Assembly: GCF_001659605.2 (NCBI RefSeq)
Contig: NC_035163.2
Span: 30,592,158-30,656,157, forward strand
From: Manihot esculenta
Lineage: Eukaryota; Streptophyta; Magnoliopsida; Malpighiales; Euphorbiaceae
Direction of reading: 5' to 3'
DNA: 64,000 bases
The position numbers were made by a program, and so were the translations under genes. The number at the start of each line of letters is the position of its first letter. Within the stretch, counting starts at the first letter, position 1. A model generated the notes under the pieces. That model was not told where the DNA came from. It saw only the letters and a program-made list of their open reading frames with translations, and did no database searches. Shown in pieces: positions 24,570 through 37,621 of the stretch.

Positions 24570-25150
24570 TAAATGTCTAAAATATTTTTATAAATATTTA
24601 AAATTTTTTCAATATATAAAAATTTTATATTGATATTTTGATCTTTAAATTTTAGTATAATTAACAAATCAGTACTTATACTTTTAAAATTAAATTATTA
24701 AATTTTTTTATATTTAATTCATCTAAAATTATAATTTTTCTATTTATTATAAATATTAATTCAAAACTAGTAGATAATCAATTTTTTATAAAAGTATAAT
24801 TTCATCCTAAAATATTATTTATAAAAGTGTACCATCTATTTAAAGACTATTTGATATCACTTAAAAATAATTGAAATCGTAAATATTTTTTAAAAGTATT
24901 AAAGTATTTTAATAAATAAAATTTAAAAAGTAAAGTGTTAAAAATTAATTAAATAAAATATTATTCATAAAATTTAATAAAAATTTAAGTGTTTTAAAAG
25001 AAATAATGAATTAAAATATTTAAATTGTAATAAAATAAATTTATTATAAATTTTAAATATATAAATATCGATTTATTAATTATATTAAAATTTAAAAATT
25101 TAAGTTTAGTTTATGAATAATAAAAATATTTTTATAATAAAAATAAATAA
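24570..25150. repeat. AT-rich imperfect inverted repeat upstream of the PPR gene
   Basis: The arm around 24640 (tttaaattttagtataatta) is matched in inverted orientation near 25080 (complement tttaaattttaatataatta), with similarity extending over more than 100 bases on each side. It probably is an old MITE. I cannot fix its ends or a target duplication. Confidence 0.5.
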
Positions 25151-25354
25151 AAAAATCCTAATTTGAGCGTGCTGGAAATTTAAATGTTTAATTTAAAAAA
25201 TATAAATGTTTGATTTAAAAAATATATAGATTCATCTAAATATAATTTATCTAAAATAAAAGTAAAAACAGTTCCCATGGGCGTGCATAGAATTCAGAAG
25301 TCCAGAATCCGTTAAAACCCTTCCTTTGGAAAAGGGTTCTCATGGTCTCGTCTC

Positions 25355-27481
25355 ATGATCCTGTCTTCCAAAGCCGAATCCCTGCTCCGCTTTCTTATCT
25401 CTTCTCCTTTTGTATCCCCATCATCCCCTCTCAAATGGGTATCTACAAGGACTCTCCAAACACTGCAATTTTCTCCGCAACAAGAAAACCCACTTCTCCA
25501 TCTCCATGCTCTCGTCAATCTCACAGCATACCAGAAAGATTCCAATTACGAGCTGGTTTTGGTTTCAGCTCTAAAATCTTGCTCGTCCCGTTTGGCTATC
25601 TCTCAAGGCCAACAAATCCATTGCCTTGTTTTGAAATCTGGTCTTGATTCTAACACTTACATACGGAACAGCTTGATTAACATGTATGCCAAATGTGGGT
25701 TTCTAGCTGATGCTAATTCCTTATTTGACTTATGTGCTAATTTGGATCCTGTGTCCTATAATATCATGATTTCTGGGTATGTGAAATCTGGAAAATTAGA
25801 TGATGCTCGCAAGTTATTTGAGGTAATGCCTACAAAAGGCTGTGTGTCGTACACTACTATGATCATGGGATTCGTCCATAATGATTGTTGGATTGACGCG
25901 ATTGAGCTTTATAAGCAGATGAGAAATGTGGGTGTGGTTCCTAATGAAGTGACACTGACAACTGTGATCTCCGCTTTTTCTCATCTAGGTGGGATTTGGG
26001 GTTGTAGAACACTTCATGGATTGGTGATCAAGATGATGTTTGATGGGTTTGTTCTTGTTTCAACCAACTTGTTGCATATGTATTGTATTTGTTCAAGTTT
26101 AGTCGAAGCGAGAGCTTTGTTTGATGAGATGCCTGAGAGGAATATGGTTTCCTGGAATGTAATGTTAAATGGTTATTCAAAGGCAGGGTGTATTGACTTG
26201 GCTAAAGAGTTATTTCAGAGGATCCCATATAAAGATGTGGTTTCATGGGGTAGTATAATTGATGGTTATGTTCGAGTAGGGAATTTAAGTGAAGCTTTTA
26301 TCATGTACAGATCGATGGTACGTGCAGGGTTTGGACCTAATGATGTTATGATGGTCGATTTGATTTCTGCATGTGGGAGAAGAATAGCGGTCGGCCAAGG
26401 TCAGCAATTACACAGTACTATTGTGAAGCTGGGTCTTGACTGTTATGATTTTATACAGGCAACTGTCATCCATTTTTATGCAGTTTGTGGCATGATTAAT
26501 GAGGCTTGTTTGCAATTTGGTATTGGTAGTAAGGACAATGTTGCGTCTTGGAATGCTCTCATTGCAGGATTTACACGGAATAGAATGATTGATCGAGCGA
26601 GGCAATTATTCAATGAAATGCCTGAGAGAGATGTTTTTTCATGGAGCACAATGATTTCTGGTTATACACAGAACGAGCAACCTAACTTGGCATTAGAACT
26701 ATTCCATGGGATGGTAGCTAGTGGAACCCAACCGAATGAAGTAACAATGTTGAGTGTTTTTTGTGCAATTGCTACTTTAGGCACATTAAAAGAAGGAAGA
26801 TGGGCCCATGAATATGTGCTTGATAACTCCATCCCTATTAGTGACAATTTAAGTGCTGCAATAATCGACATGTATGCCAAATGTGGGAGCATCAACATTG
26901 CCTTAGAAATTTTTTACGAAGTCAGAGATACTGCATCTACTGTATCACCATGGAATGCAATTATATGCGGGTTGGCCATGCATGGACATGCAAAGTTGTC
27001 TCTTAAAATATTTTCAGACTTAGAAAGGCGCCAAATCAAGCTCAATGCAATCACATTCATTGGAGCCCTCAGTGCATGTTGCCATGCTGGGTTGGTGGAT
27101 ATGGCTGAGAGAGTTTTTACGAGCATGAAGATTGTGCATGATATTGATCCGGATATCAAGCATTATGGCTGTATGGTGGATCTCTTGGGTAGAGCAGGGC
27201 GTCTAGAAGAAGCTGAGGAAATGATAAGAAGCATGCCCGTGAAGGCAGATGTTGTGATATGGGGTACATTGTTAGCGGCATGCAGAACCTATGGCAATGT
27301 GGATGTAGGAGAAAGGGCTGCGGAAAATTTGGCAAGATTGGAACCATCCCATGGGGCAAGCAGGGTTCTTTTGTCCAACATTTATGCAGATGCAGGGAAG
27401 TGGGAGGATGCATTTTTACTAAGGAGAGAAATCCAAAGTCACAGAATGCAGAGATTGCCAGGCTATAGCGGTGTCACATGA
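25355..27481 (+). CDS. PPR protein, E class, MEF18-like
   Basis: One intronless 708-codon frame. It consists of tandem pentatricopeptide repeats of the PLS type, recognisable by phrases such as NSLINMYAKCG, DPVSYNIMISGYVKSG, RNMVSWNVMLNGYSKAG, RDVFSWSTMISGYTQN and HYGCMVDLLGRAGRLEEAEE. They are followed by an E motif with VIWGTLLAACRTYGNVDVGE and a short end (RLPGYSGVT). No DYW domain follows, so any deaminase must come from a partner protein. Such proteins bind organelle transcripts and specify C-to-U editing sites. I infer identity with MEF18 (At5g19020; nad4 editing in mitochondria, from memory) mainly from its position next to the At5g19025-type gene. The Ser/Leu/Phe-rich amino terminus fits an organelle targeting peptide. 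Confidence 0.85.
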   Translation: MILSSKAESLLRFLISSPFVSPSSPLKWVSTRTLQTLQFSPQQENPLLHLHALVNLTAYQKDSNYELVLVSALKSCSSRLAISQGQQIHCLVLKSGLDSNTYIRNSLINMYAKCGFLADANSLFDLCANLDPVSYNIMISGYVKSGKLDDARKLFEVMPTKGCVSYTTMIMGFVHNDCWIDAIELYKQMRNVGVVPNEVTLTTVISAFSHLGGIWGCRTLHGLVIKMMFDGFVLVSTNLLHMYCICSSLVEARALFDEMPERNMVSWNVMLNGYSKAGCIDLAKELFQRIPYKDVVSWGSIIDGYVRVGNLSEAFIMYRSMVRAGFGPNDVMMVDLISACGRRIAVGQGQQLHSTIVKLGLDCYDFIQATVIHFYAVCGMINEACLQFGIGSKDNVASWNALIAGFTRNRMIDRARQLFNEMPERDVFSWSTMISGYTQNEQPNLALELFHGMVASGTQPNEVTMLSVFCAIATLGTLKEGRWAHEYVLDNSIPISDNLSAAIIDMYAKCGSINIALEIFYEVRDTASTVSPWNAIICGLAMHGHAKLSLKIFSDLERRQIKLNAITFIGALSACCHAGLVDMAERVFTSMKIVHDIDPDIKHYGCMVDLLGRAGRLEEAEEMIRSMPVKADVVIWGTLLAACRTYGNVDVGERAAENLARLEPSHGASRVLLSNIYADAGKWEDAFLLRREIQSHRMQRLPGYSGVT

Positions 27482-28101
27482 AAACAAAAGGAATCCTAGT
27501 GAATGTTTCAGTCTAGTTTGGATGAAGATTGCATTCTTTTTTACTAAGACAACTTCCAGCTTCTAGCTACTGTCCTAACATGTTACAGCAACATTATTCT
27601 AACATGGTACGACACATGAAATTTTGTATCATCTTAAAGTTAGTTTTATCTTTTTCCTTAATTTAACTAGTGTGAGATCTGACAAAAATGCAATTGAATT
27701 ACTTCTAGGTGTGATTAATAAAGAAATCCAACGGCAGAGTTACTATCTTGATGGTATTAATATTTTATTCTTTTAAATCTACAAAACAGGCTTTTTTATG
27801 GTATTTAATCTTGCAACAATTGATAGGTTAGGATGCTAAACCCGTGAAAATAATGAGTGTGAACGTTTGAAAGACGAAATTACATCAATTTTATGCACCT
27901 GAAGGTTCCTATGTACCTTTTGTTGCATAACAAGCCATCTTCCACAACCTATCCCTTTACGAAGAGGCGAAAATCTTACATTACAGGCTACAACTACAGA
28001 AGTTTGTTAATGCACAAAGTTCCAGCAAGCTAATGTGCAACTATAGAGTAAAACTGCTAACCTAGACAAGTTAGGAATTGAATTGGGAAAAGAATAGGAA
28101 A
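27482..28101. other. Convergent 3' spacer between the PPR gene and MED33
   Basis: This 620-base stretch separates the PPR stop from the MED33 stop on the opposite strand and should hold both 3'UTRs. AT-rich with no other gene seen. Confidence 0.6.
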
Positions 28102-31100
28102 TCATTGTTCCTCAATTATCAGTTGGGCAGCTGCACCCATTGTCCCAACAAGTCCAATTCCCAGCAAAGCCAGGGCAAGCTCCTCCTCGTTCCACTGCCT
28201 CAACCCTTTGCTTAGTCTCTTCAAAACATCTGCATCCACCTCCAACACCCAAGAAGGTGTGCAACCTACCATGAGGCTCACAAACGCCGATATGTATGAC
28301 CTCCAAGTTGCCCAATCGCAACCAAGTGATATCCTTCCGTCAAGTGCACTTGCGAGAAGTTTCATGTGTGCAGCAAGGACTTTTGGACGTCGCTTTGATG
28401 CTGATGTTGATGAGTCAATCCCCCAAGCAAAAGCTCCACAAAGTACAGCAAAATAAGCAAGCGCATATCCCTGAAGCATGGGGACCATCCCTTCAGGTCC
28501 TTCTTCCTGCTCAGACTTGTGAACAGCAATAAACCAAGAAGGCAAAGTTTCTTTGAACAATGAATGAACCAAACCTATGCCACCAGATAACCATACTAAA
28601 GAAGCTCCAAGTGAAGCAGCGAGTTTCACCCGAGTCATTGCTGCAGCGAGGGAAACCTGCCCAGATCTCAGTCCATTCTTTGTTCTCTTTAAGTTCTCTA
28701 ATTTTTCTCTAGGAAGTCCACTACAAGCTATTTCTCTCACTGAATGCATTATTAGAGAGATAATTTCTTCTGTAATGAACACAATTTCTCTAATGGATCG
28801 GTGAACACGCAGATAAAGGATTCCAGGGGCGACAGGAGAAATTCCTCCATGAAAATGAGAACCAAATCCATGGCCGAGAAGTGCTCCAACACCACCATTG
28901 CTTGAGATTGCTGTGGGACCAAGACTGAGTGTGGCAGTGAAGCAGCTTTTAAGAAGCTGAAACACTGCATCACTATTGTGGAGGAAGACAGTACGAGAAG
29001 CAGAAAACACAAGGAAGTCAAACCAGCGTTTTGCCTTTTGGGTCCATAGCGAAGCCACAATTGGCATGCAAGGCCAAGGGCAACCTGCTGCAAGTGACTC
29101 CAATGCTGGACCAGCCAAATTGAGAAATCTTTCTGAAGTTTTGTCAAGTTTATAGGTAATGGTGAGGCTAGCAAAAGCAGCCAGAGGCAAAGGAAGCGTA
29201 GCCGGAGAGCTCCCTGCTGTGAAAATGATGCCCTAGTTAAAATATCAACTCATTGTACATGAATAAAACAGGACAGATTTAGTATGTCACTTATTATTTC
29301 CAATAATAATTTCTGTAACAGCTGGGACCATATAAATTAGGAAATCGAGCATGAGTTGATTCCATGAAATGAAGTTTAAATAACTATATGATCATGATTA
29401 TGTGGACATCACAACTTTGAACCATTTGTATGTGAGAGAACTCTGATGGGCAATTCTCTGTTGCCCTACCCTTTCTTTTCATTTTCTGGACGTGCAAACT
29501 TCTCAAAATAACTATAACTTCACAAGCATACAGAAAATGCAACGGCAGCAAAATGATACCTGCAGCAAGGCTTGGGACATCAACACCAGTAGCAGCCAAT
29601 ATTTTCTTTATCTTTTCCTCGACGTTGGACAAATTTGCTGCAGGACTTGGCCAATCTGTACCATTCATATATACTGGCCTCCAAATGCCCCGGCTTACTT
29701 CAGCTGAGAAGTAGCTCACAATGGTTGCTAAAGACGCAGGAAGAAAGTCAGCTAAATCTTTAAGCCCTGTGAGTTCAAAAAATTTCAGGTTATAATCGCA
29801 CATTTCATCAGAGCTATAATAAACAGTAGCTTACTTTCACAATGGGATTCATCAATAGGGAAGTATTGCCAAAAGCCATCAGATTCTCAGGCTAGCTTTT
29901 AAGAATAGCAGCTCTATGAATTGTCAGTTTGTCCAAATGAGCCTGTCTAAAAGATGAAATCAGAGGGAGACACCAGACTGACCTGTAGCCAATTCTCGTG
30001 GGGAAAGCCTTCCATGAGCACAGGCTGTCAATGCTGCATCAACCACAAAAGGGACAGCCTCCAAAATGTCCCAGGCAGGCAATTTAGGCCTTAGAGAAGA
30101 ATCATCATTTACAGATCCAGATGAACAGCTACTTCCAGAAGTAATAGTTAAAACTTGGCTCCCTCTATTTATCTTTCTGAACATCATGTTAAGAAGCACA
30201 TTGACAATCTGATGAACAGGAGTTCCAGAAACAAGACCAGAGAGGGTAGAAGCTAGACATTTTTGATGCTGCCGATACCAGATTTTCAATTTCGGAAATG
30301 AGTCCATAAATATTGGTTGCAGAGATGCTGAAGTTGCAACTGCAGAGAGTCTCCTTTTGTGTCTATCCTTGTGGGCATTTCCAGAAGAGACTAAGTGGGA
30401 GTTTCGTACTGACAGGAGGTATTCTGGAGTTAGCTGGGATCCAACTGTGGGTACATCTCCCACTCCATGTTCAAGAGGAGGACGATTAAACCTCCATAGC
30501 TTCAAAAGAAGTGCAAATGCATTTGAAAACACAGCATGGGCAGAGATATCTTCCCCTGTGGGCAGATTCCAAGACACATCTGGCACACATGAGCCGAAAA
30601 CCTCACATATTGGCATCAATGAGCATGCAAGTTGTGGGATCTGGCAAGAAAAGTAAAGAGGGAAAACAGAAAAAAATGAAGAATTAGTTGCGGAAGAAAT
30701 CATGTCCCAATTACTGATAAAACACCTCCCTGACAAGTAAAAAACTCATTTAACAAACAACACAAAAATCGAAACAATAAGGTCCTAAACAACATAAAAA
30801 ATAAGGACCCTAATCTGGTTATAGACCCAGCCAAAATCATATGATGTTTAATATTCTAACCTTCCTTTTGCAACAAAATAATTGCTATCTGAAGAGTGGA
30901 AGATGTTTGGATTGGTAAAAGGGATCATACCAGGCCATGTAGTGAGAATATCTGAACACAATCAACAGAAGCTAGTCCAACGATAAGTACATTGAGGATT
31001 GGAGCGTAGCTTATCAAATGGCTGCCAACCCCAGAATAATCCACAGGAACTGGAGGAGACAATAATCTAGTAATGAAATGAACAGTATGTTCCTGCAAAA

Positions 31101-34100
31101 AATTTAGATGTCAATATATTATAATGGTCCATTGTTCAACTTTTATCCCCCAAATGCAACCCCAAAAAGATAACAAATTTAAAAGAATTAATTCAAAAGC
31201 AAAGAAAAAAAATCATTACAATATTATTTTCAAGTGCAGAAAAGTATTGCCTGCATAGCCAAGTAACTGGATTCAAATGTATCAATTCTGTTGAAAATAT
31301 CTACCTCATACCTGTATGTTCCAACCACGAAGAAGAGAAGCCCCACAAAGAATTGTTGCAGCAGACATCTTCTCATCATCTGGCCCTCTGACAGCAAGCT
31401 CATATACTTTCTCAAGCTCTGCTAAACTTCCATCAAATCCATGAGCTTAAATTTCAGTTGCTTTACCCTTGGTTAGTTTACAAAAAAGAGCATCTGATAT
31501 ACCTGACTTCAGGAAAGAAAAAGGAAAAACTGAAGCCCAGGCCAAAATATAAAAAAAATAAATAAATAAATAAAAAAAGATGATAACCAAAATTTATTCA
31601 GAATACAACACCCTTGGGTTTTTGCATCTTGCAGCCATTTATCATAAACTGGAGATTCGAACATTAACAACCAAATGAAAAATCAATTCTTTCACATGTT
31701 TTTTTATATATATTTTTGTTAATTTGTTTATAACTCGAATATCCTGCCTGAAAATTAACTAGTGCATTAAGCATGTTGTTTACAAGCTTAGAATTTGGAA
31801 TTCACCAGCATGAACCCTGCTAAGGCCTTCTAACATACTGGAATGGTGAAAAAATCCTCTGAAGCATTAAAGCATTGGAAAAAGAATCATGTTCCACAAT
31901 GAAATTGAAAAGCATAAAAATAGTAACCAAGATGCCACTTAAAACTAAATCTTAAAGGATGTAGCAAAATTTAATGAGAACTTTAAAGCCACAGTACAGC
32001 CTTAAAATAAGAATGAACAGCTCTTGGCGGAATGAAGTTTAACAAACCAAAATACTGTGTAGATTAATACAACTACAGAAGTACCTAGAAGCAGGAATTG
32101 AAACCAGGGCACTGATCATTACTGGGGTAAGTTGCGCCCCCTTCATGAATGACGCCCAACCAGGCAACTCAGCTGTCACACCATGAGGTATTTGGTTGAT
32201 GCATCCAGTCATATAACCTGGCCAGAAATATGCTGATGTGTCCAATACGTTTCTGGCAATACAAGCTTCAGTGATCAGATGGCGCATGTTTCCAGCTGAA
32301 AAATTTGCACACAGACATTGTAGGAAACCATAGAAGTATGTTAGAAAACTTCATGAAGGACAAAAACAGAACCAGAAAGGATAGAATAACATTGTGAGAT
32401 TTTTTTTCCCCAAAATCCATCAAGACGAATAAGAACTGAAAATAACTTACCACAATTGATAGGCATGTTCATGTTGATACACTCAAAGTACGTACTCCCA
32501 ACATTGATTCCTGAAATGAACAACATGGCTTTTGCAGCAGCTTGATTGGCTGCTGAAACAACAGATTGAGGCGGAATCAGCAAGCTTTGGTAGTCACCCA
32601 GTAACTGTAAGCTGGAGACCAGAGCATTGTGGCGCTTCTTAACATTTTTTTCCTTCCAGTGATTTGTGGAGCCCCATTCTGATTCATTGATGGGCACATT
32701 TTCCTCTTCCTCAATAAGATCAGCAACCACAAGAGGTATGATGGATAGTAGTATGCATAAGCGAGTGTCCAGGCGAGGAATAGGGCCCTCAATGGGATCC
32801 CTTTCCTGAAAATTAAGAACTATAAATAAGATACAGAAATAAGTTCTTGAATTGAATATGGTGCTCTTAAGAACCCAATAAATAATATCAATTTTTCACA
32901 TTTCAACTACTAAGCCTCTAGAGCAAAGCAAGTCCTGGTGCAACAATAAGGATGCTAATGCAATAGAGGTCAAATGAAACACCCTCCTCCAATATCTAAC
33001 CTGCCCTTAGTGATAAAGAAATTTATATGGGCAGACACTGAATTCAACTAATAAGGCATTTAACCAAGCCACACAAGATGATGATGATGATGATGACGAC
33101 GACGACGACGACAAAAGGAATTCCAACTTGAATGGTTTAATAAACATTGTATATTTTTTTAAGTTCCTAAATTTCCTTTATACTCAAACTGTGTGTGCTT
33201 GTGCATATCTCATTCTTTTTAAAGTAGACAGGGAGAATATTTAATTAAAACAATAACAAATTCTAACCCTTTGAACAAGACGGAGAGCTGCAATCCAAAG
33301 GCCTAGAAAGGTGTCATGCCATGTGGTTCTGTTTATTGCTTGAAGAGTTTTAGTTAAACCTGCAAAACAGGAAATATTTATTTTGTAGAACTGAAAATTT
33401 ACATTATATTCCAATGACAAAATATCTTGAGGGCCAAGGGTTTGGCCTTACCAGTTATGATTTCAATGGCACTTGTTGCATTAACCTGATACCCATCCAT
33501 GGCATCTTCCAATACAAGATCAAGAGGAAGCCAAAGAGCAGAAGGACTAGCTCCATGACAAAGACCCACAGAAGACACTAAAGATCCTAATGCCATAACT
33601 TCATGAAACTTTTGTAGTGAACTTGCTTTTGATTCTTTAATCAATACTAAATGAGTTTCTGAAGTCAATTGCAGAAGATCCTCAGCAGTTAAAGTCTTTG
33701 AATTTCTTAGCACCAACGAATTTGCTCCAAGAAGTTGTAGTCTTTGGATGAACCTTACCCAATGTGAGGGCCTAAAAAAGCAGCAAGTTGGTGTAAGTGG
33801 ATAATTTCAAATTCAAAACAAGGTGACAGTGAATCAATTAGGGTTCTAATGAAGGGACATTATGGCTATGGTGTGTTAGACTCTACAGCCATAGAATTAG
33901 AAGGATATCTTCAGGTCAATATAAAACATTTGCAGTACAATGGAAGATAAAACCACTCATGAAAGTAGATATATCATTCACTGTGCTTTATCTGGCAGAC
34001 AATTAAAGTTGAATGTACAATTTTCTAGAAGCAATTCTTACAGGGTAAAAATATACATACAAGTTCTGTCGTGCCAAGTACAGGATTCTCGAAGTCAATT

Positions 34101-35914
34101 TATTTTTTAGAAATAGACCAATTATCTCGATAGCCATTTCTGTATTTAGATTTTGTAATCTCTCAAGATGTTCAACACTCTTCTCATCATAATTTTCATG
34201 ACCATCTATTTCCATTTCTTCAAGTTTTGTTGCCCATCGGGACTTCTTCTCTGGGATAAGTTCCAGCAATCCTTCATCATCCAATGATGCATCTAGCAAC
34301 TGCCACACAATTGAAAAGTTAAACTCAACCATGAGAATCCCGGGATCGCTAGCTTGCAGACCAAAATGCTCGGATAAATGGAGAACAGCATCTATTGATT
34401 TCATGACCCTGGATAAAGAAAATAAGGAACAATAATTACAAATGAAAACTAATCCTAATGTTGTAAATGAATAAATAAAAACAACAGTCACTTTATTCTT
34501 AGAACAAACATCCAATCTAGCATTTGGAAGTAATAGTACAATATACAAAAATAATTTTAACCAATTGAATACAATTTTCTTCACAAGTAAATTCCAGAAT
34601 GCAATGACTTTTCAAGTGAACCTATTGCACTTGGGATAAATATGGAACTTACAAGTAACTGTGAAAGCAACAATGGTATTGTCAAGAGAATGCAAGCATC
34701 TTTGTCTATGCCGTGAATTCTCGATACCCTCTTCTTTGAAGTTTCGTTATATTTTCATCTGTAAGCTATTTTCTAATTTTTATGCAAACCACAGCTTCAT
34801 AAGCATAAATAAGTATTCTTCATTCTCTAGACTTAAGAATATATGCAAAAGGTGAAATCAATGTAATTCATTAGCTGTTGATTGTTGACCATAGGCAGTT
34901 AAGTGTAAGGTAAACATTACTAACAGAACAAAGCAAGCAAAGCACAAATGAGTCCACAGGCTCCTATATCACACCAGGGAAAACTCACTTCATATAATCT
35001 GAAGCATTAGTTTGACTTTTCAGTGAAAATCCATGTCTCTTAAGAAGTTCCATGAAAAGCCTATATGCCACCGGTTGGGAATGCCGACGTGCTATAACCC
35101 TGTGGAAAGAAATAATATTACTTAGTTGAGTTGAAGTAAGCCTAATGATATTACTTACTTGATTTGACTTATGGTAACTAACATTAATAAAAAGTATTAG
35201 ACCAAAATCTCATCTTCATTTTTCAGTCCCTCCAATTTTCCTGTGACTTGTGAGGATAAAGAAATAGAGAATTGACAAGACGAACAAGCGTCAAACTGAA
35301 TATAAGTTTACAAGCAGGAAAAACAACGCAATCGTCAATGGAGAAAGCTACATGACCTAATGCTGATATGCGTTCGATAACCTACAAAAAAAAGACAACG
35401 CCCTTTCTTCCATTCGTAAAAAAGGAAAATGGAAATGCCAGAAGATTGACTCCCTGCTCATTGGAGCTTAACAAATAATCTGGATTAGCTAAAAAAAGTT
35501 CCATTTTTCAGATGCACGTCCAGCCAAAAATCATAAGAAATTAATCTGAACTTGATCAACATAGAAAGAACCCACAAAAGCAAACCCATCAAAGTATTAA
35601 ACTTGAAGGCATCAAAATGAAAAACACCAAAAAACCAACCTCTCAGAAAGGAGAGCAATAACCATTAAAGGAGGCAAAATCTTCAACACCAAGGCCTTCT
35701 CTAGAAACTTCCAGAGAATGGGAACATTATTATCCCAACAAATGTAAGACACCAACACCTCTGCAAGTTCCAGAGAAGGTAAAACGACTCCATTGGAGCT
35801 TAAATTTGATATTATCTGCAGAGCCCAGAGAAGAGGATCAATGCCCTTTTCTTGGGCCACCTTCGTAATCCCTATAACACGATCCAAGACGCTGTTTTCA
35901 ATGGATACTGACAT
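28102..35914 (-). CDS. MED33A: Mediator complex subunit MED33 (REF4/RFR1 type)
   Basis: Twelve exons on the minus strand give about 1322 residues: 35914-35640, 35099-34989, 34408-34061, 33771-33452, 33359-33268, 32805-32451, 32295-32085, 31426-31312, 31092-30931, 30640-29983, 29766-29560 and 29216-28102. All introns are GT-AG and phases close. Typical stretches are GPDDEKMSAATILCGASLLR, EHTVHFITRLLSPPVP, AGCPWPCMPIVASLWTQKAK and GHGFGSHFHGGISPVAPGIL. Plant MED33 proteins (MED5-related) are tail subunits of the Mediator of RNA polymerase II; in Arabidopsis REF4 and RFR1 repress phenylpropanoid/lignin gene expression. The length is close to Arabidopsis MED33A/B (about 1300). The A type is inferred from the neighbouring RNR2 and hydrolase genes. 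The last intron ends in a NAGNAG acceptor, so proteins differing by one residue are possible. Confidence 0.93.
33077..33112. repeat. Compound (GAT)n(GAC)n microsatellite in MED33 intron
   Basis: Seven trinucleotides of GAT pass directly into GAC repeats within the intron between exons 5 and 6 of MED33. A single T-to-C change spread by repeat expansion would explain the compound form. Confidence 0.9.
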
Positions 35915-37539
35915 TTCTGGCCGAGATATAAAGCGTTTGTTTCAGTTGAAATAGAAACTGAGGATGGAATGGAACAGCTCCATAATAGAGTGGATGGACT
36001 TGAAATGGGGGGGTTAGTGACTGCAGAGGTATAAAATGGATTTGAAAAATGGAGAAATGAAGGAGAGAGAGGGGGTATTATAGGGAACATCACATGAATT
36101 TTTTTTTTGGATGGCAAAGATGCAAGTGAGTAGAAATGCAGACAACTGAATTTGTCATTTCCAAAGAGCCAAGAGACATGCCTCCGCCTCACAACAGGAA
36201 TCTCGTATCCATATTGGATCTAACTGCTTTCCACATTACAGTTGAAACAGTGGCGGCAAATTTGTCATCTCACTAGTTTTTTCAATCGAAAAATATAATT
36301 ACTGAATTCAAATTAAAATTATATCAATTTTAATAAAATTCTTTAGTAATACATAAATGCAAACACATCCATTCATAATAGATATAAAATTTCTAAAAAT
36401 CATTTCAGTAGCTGATCTAATATAGATTTTTTTTTTCCTTTTACATAATCGACTCTTATTGGGTCTATTTAAATAGACGATCTCATAATTTTTGGAAGCG
36501 ATTTCAATAAACTAAAGTAAAACTTATGGGTGAAGAGATAACACTTGTTTCCTAATAGAAAATTGTTATAGTTTTGGTGGACAGGGGGTGATTTGGAAAG
36601 GAAAATTGGAGTGGGTAGGGGTAGGTGGAGATGATGACAAGGGCTCATATGATTCACATCACAAGGGTTGGTCTCTTCTGTGGCCATTGTTGAGGGGCCA
36701 AGTTTGGCAGTAAGTACAAGTGGAGGCTGCTCTTGTCTTATGCATGAACCATGATGGTGACGAGATGATTAAGTTTCGACTTTAGAAATTTAATTAATAT
36801 GTCTCACTAATATATGTTTTGATTGGCAACGAAGAGGTATTAAACTTTGGGTAAGAGGTTTTTTTACTCGGTGTTTTTGAATTTAATTTTAGTATTCATG
36901 TGGCCTGAAATCTTTCGTCTATTTACTTTGTAAGCGATTGCAAAACACTCTTCCCCCTGAGAAATATTTATTATATTTTCTCACTATTTAATTAATTATT
37001 ACATTTTTCAATTAATAAAATGAAAAGTGTTGAACAATTATTTAAAATATTTATTATTATGATAATCACTTTTGTGTGTATAACAAAAATATATTTGGTG
37101 AGTTTTAAGAATTATGTATTTTGAATATTGAATCACTAGTCATTTTTATAATATTGTTCATAGTATATGGAATCCGGTACTATTAGCTAGGATCTCATAA
37201 TTATAGGGACTCTATTGATTTTAAGTTGATTGTTGTTCTATTAATAAAGTCCAAGTGATGAATTCTCGATTGAGGACTTAGTCATTACTAAGTCCTCATA
37301 TCACAAATTAACAAGACTCAGTTAGGGAGTCTTTCTTTGATTGAATCATATTAAATGTGTAATACATTTAAAATTTGAGAGATAATACTTTACATTTTCA
37401 ATCGATTTTTGATACCATATTAAAAAAATAAGGATTATTGAGATTGACCTATGTACGCGTAATTTAAAATAGGCAAGCTTATTTCTTCATAGGCAAGCTT
37501 ACTTCTTCACTTGAATTGACCAGCTTACTTCTTCACTTG

Positions 37540-37621
37540 CCGTTAGCACTCCTGAGAACCCATAGATCAGACCGTTAGCACTCCTGAGGACCCATAGATC
37601 AGGCCGTTAGCATTCCTGACC
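37540..37621. repeat. 32-bp minisatellite, 2.6 copies
   Basis: Unit CCGTTAGCACTCCTGAGAAC followed by 'ccatagatcag' and one variable base, at 37540, 37572 and (partial) 37604. It is preceded at 37470-37539 by three loose repeats of 'aagcttacttcttca'. Noncoding. Confidence 0.85.

Larger units (their letters stand above)
22199..25354. other. Spacer holding a hAT element and an AT-rich inverted repeat
   Basis: About 500 bases of likely 3'UTR are followed by unique DNA to 23130, then the hAT-type element (23138-24507), then an AT-rich imperfect inverted repeat (about 24570-25150) that reaches to within about 200 bases of the PPR start codon. No genes are seen. Confidence 0.55.

Noticed and set aside
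36469..36687. 72-codon minus-strand frame with His/Pro-rich start
   Set aside because: No known domain and no adjacent exon; it lies upstream of MED33 in AT-rich DNA and is probably chance.
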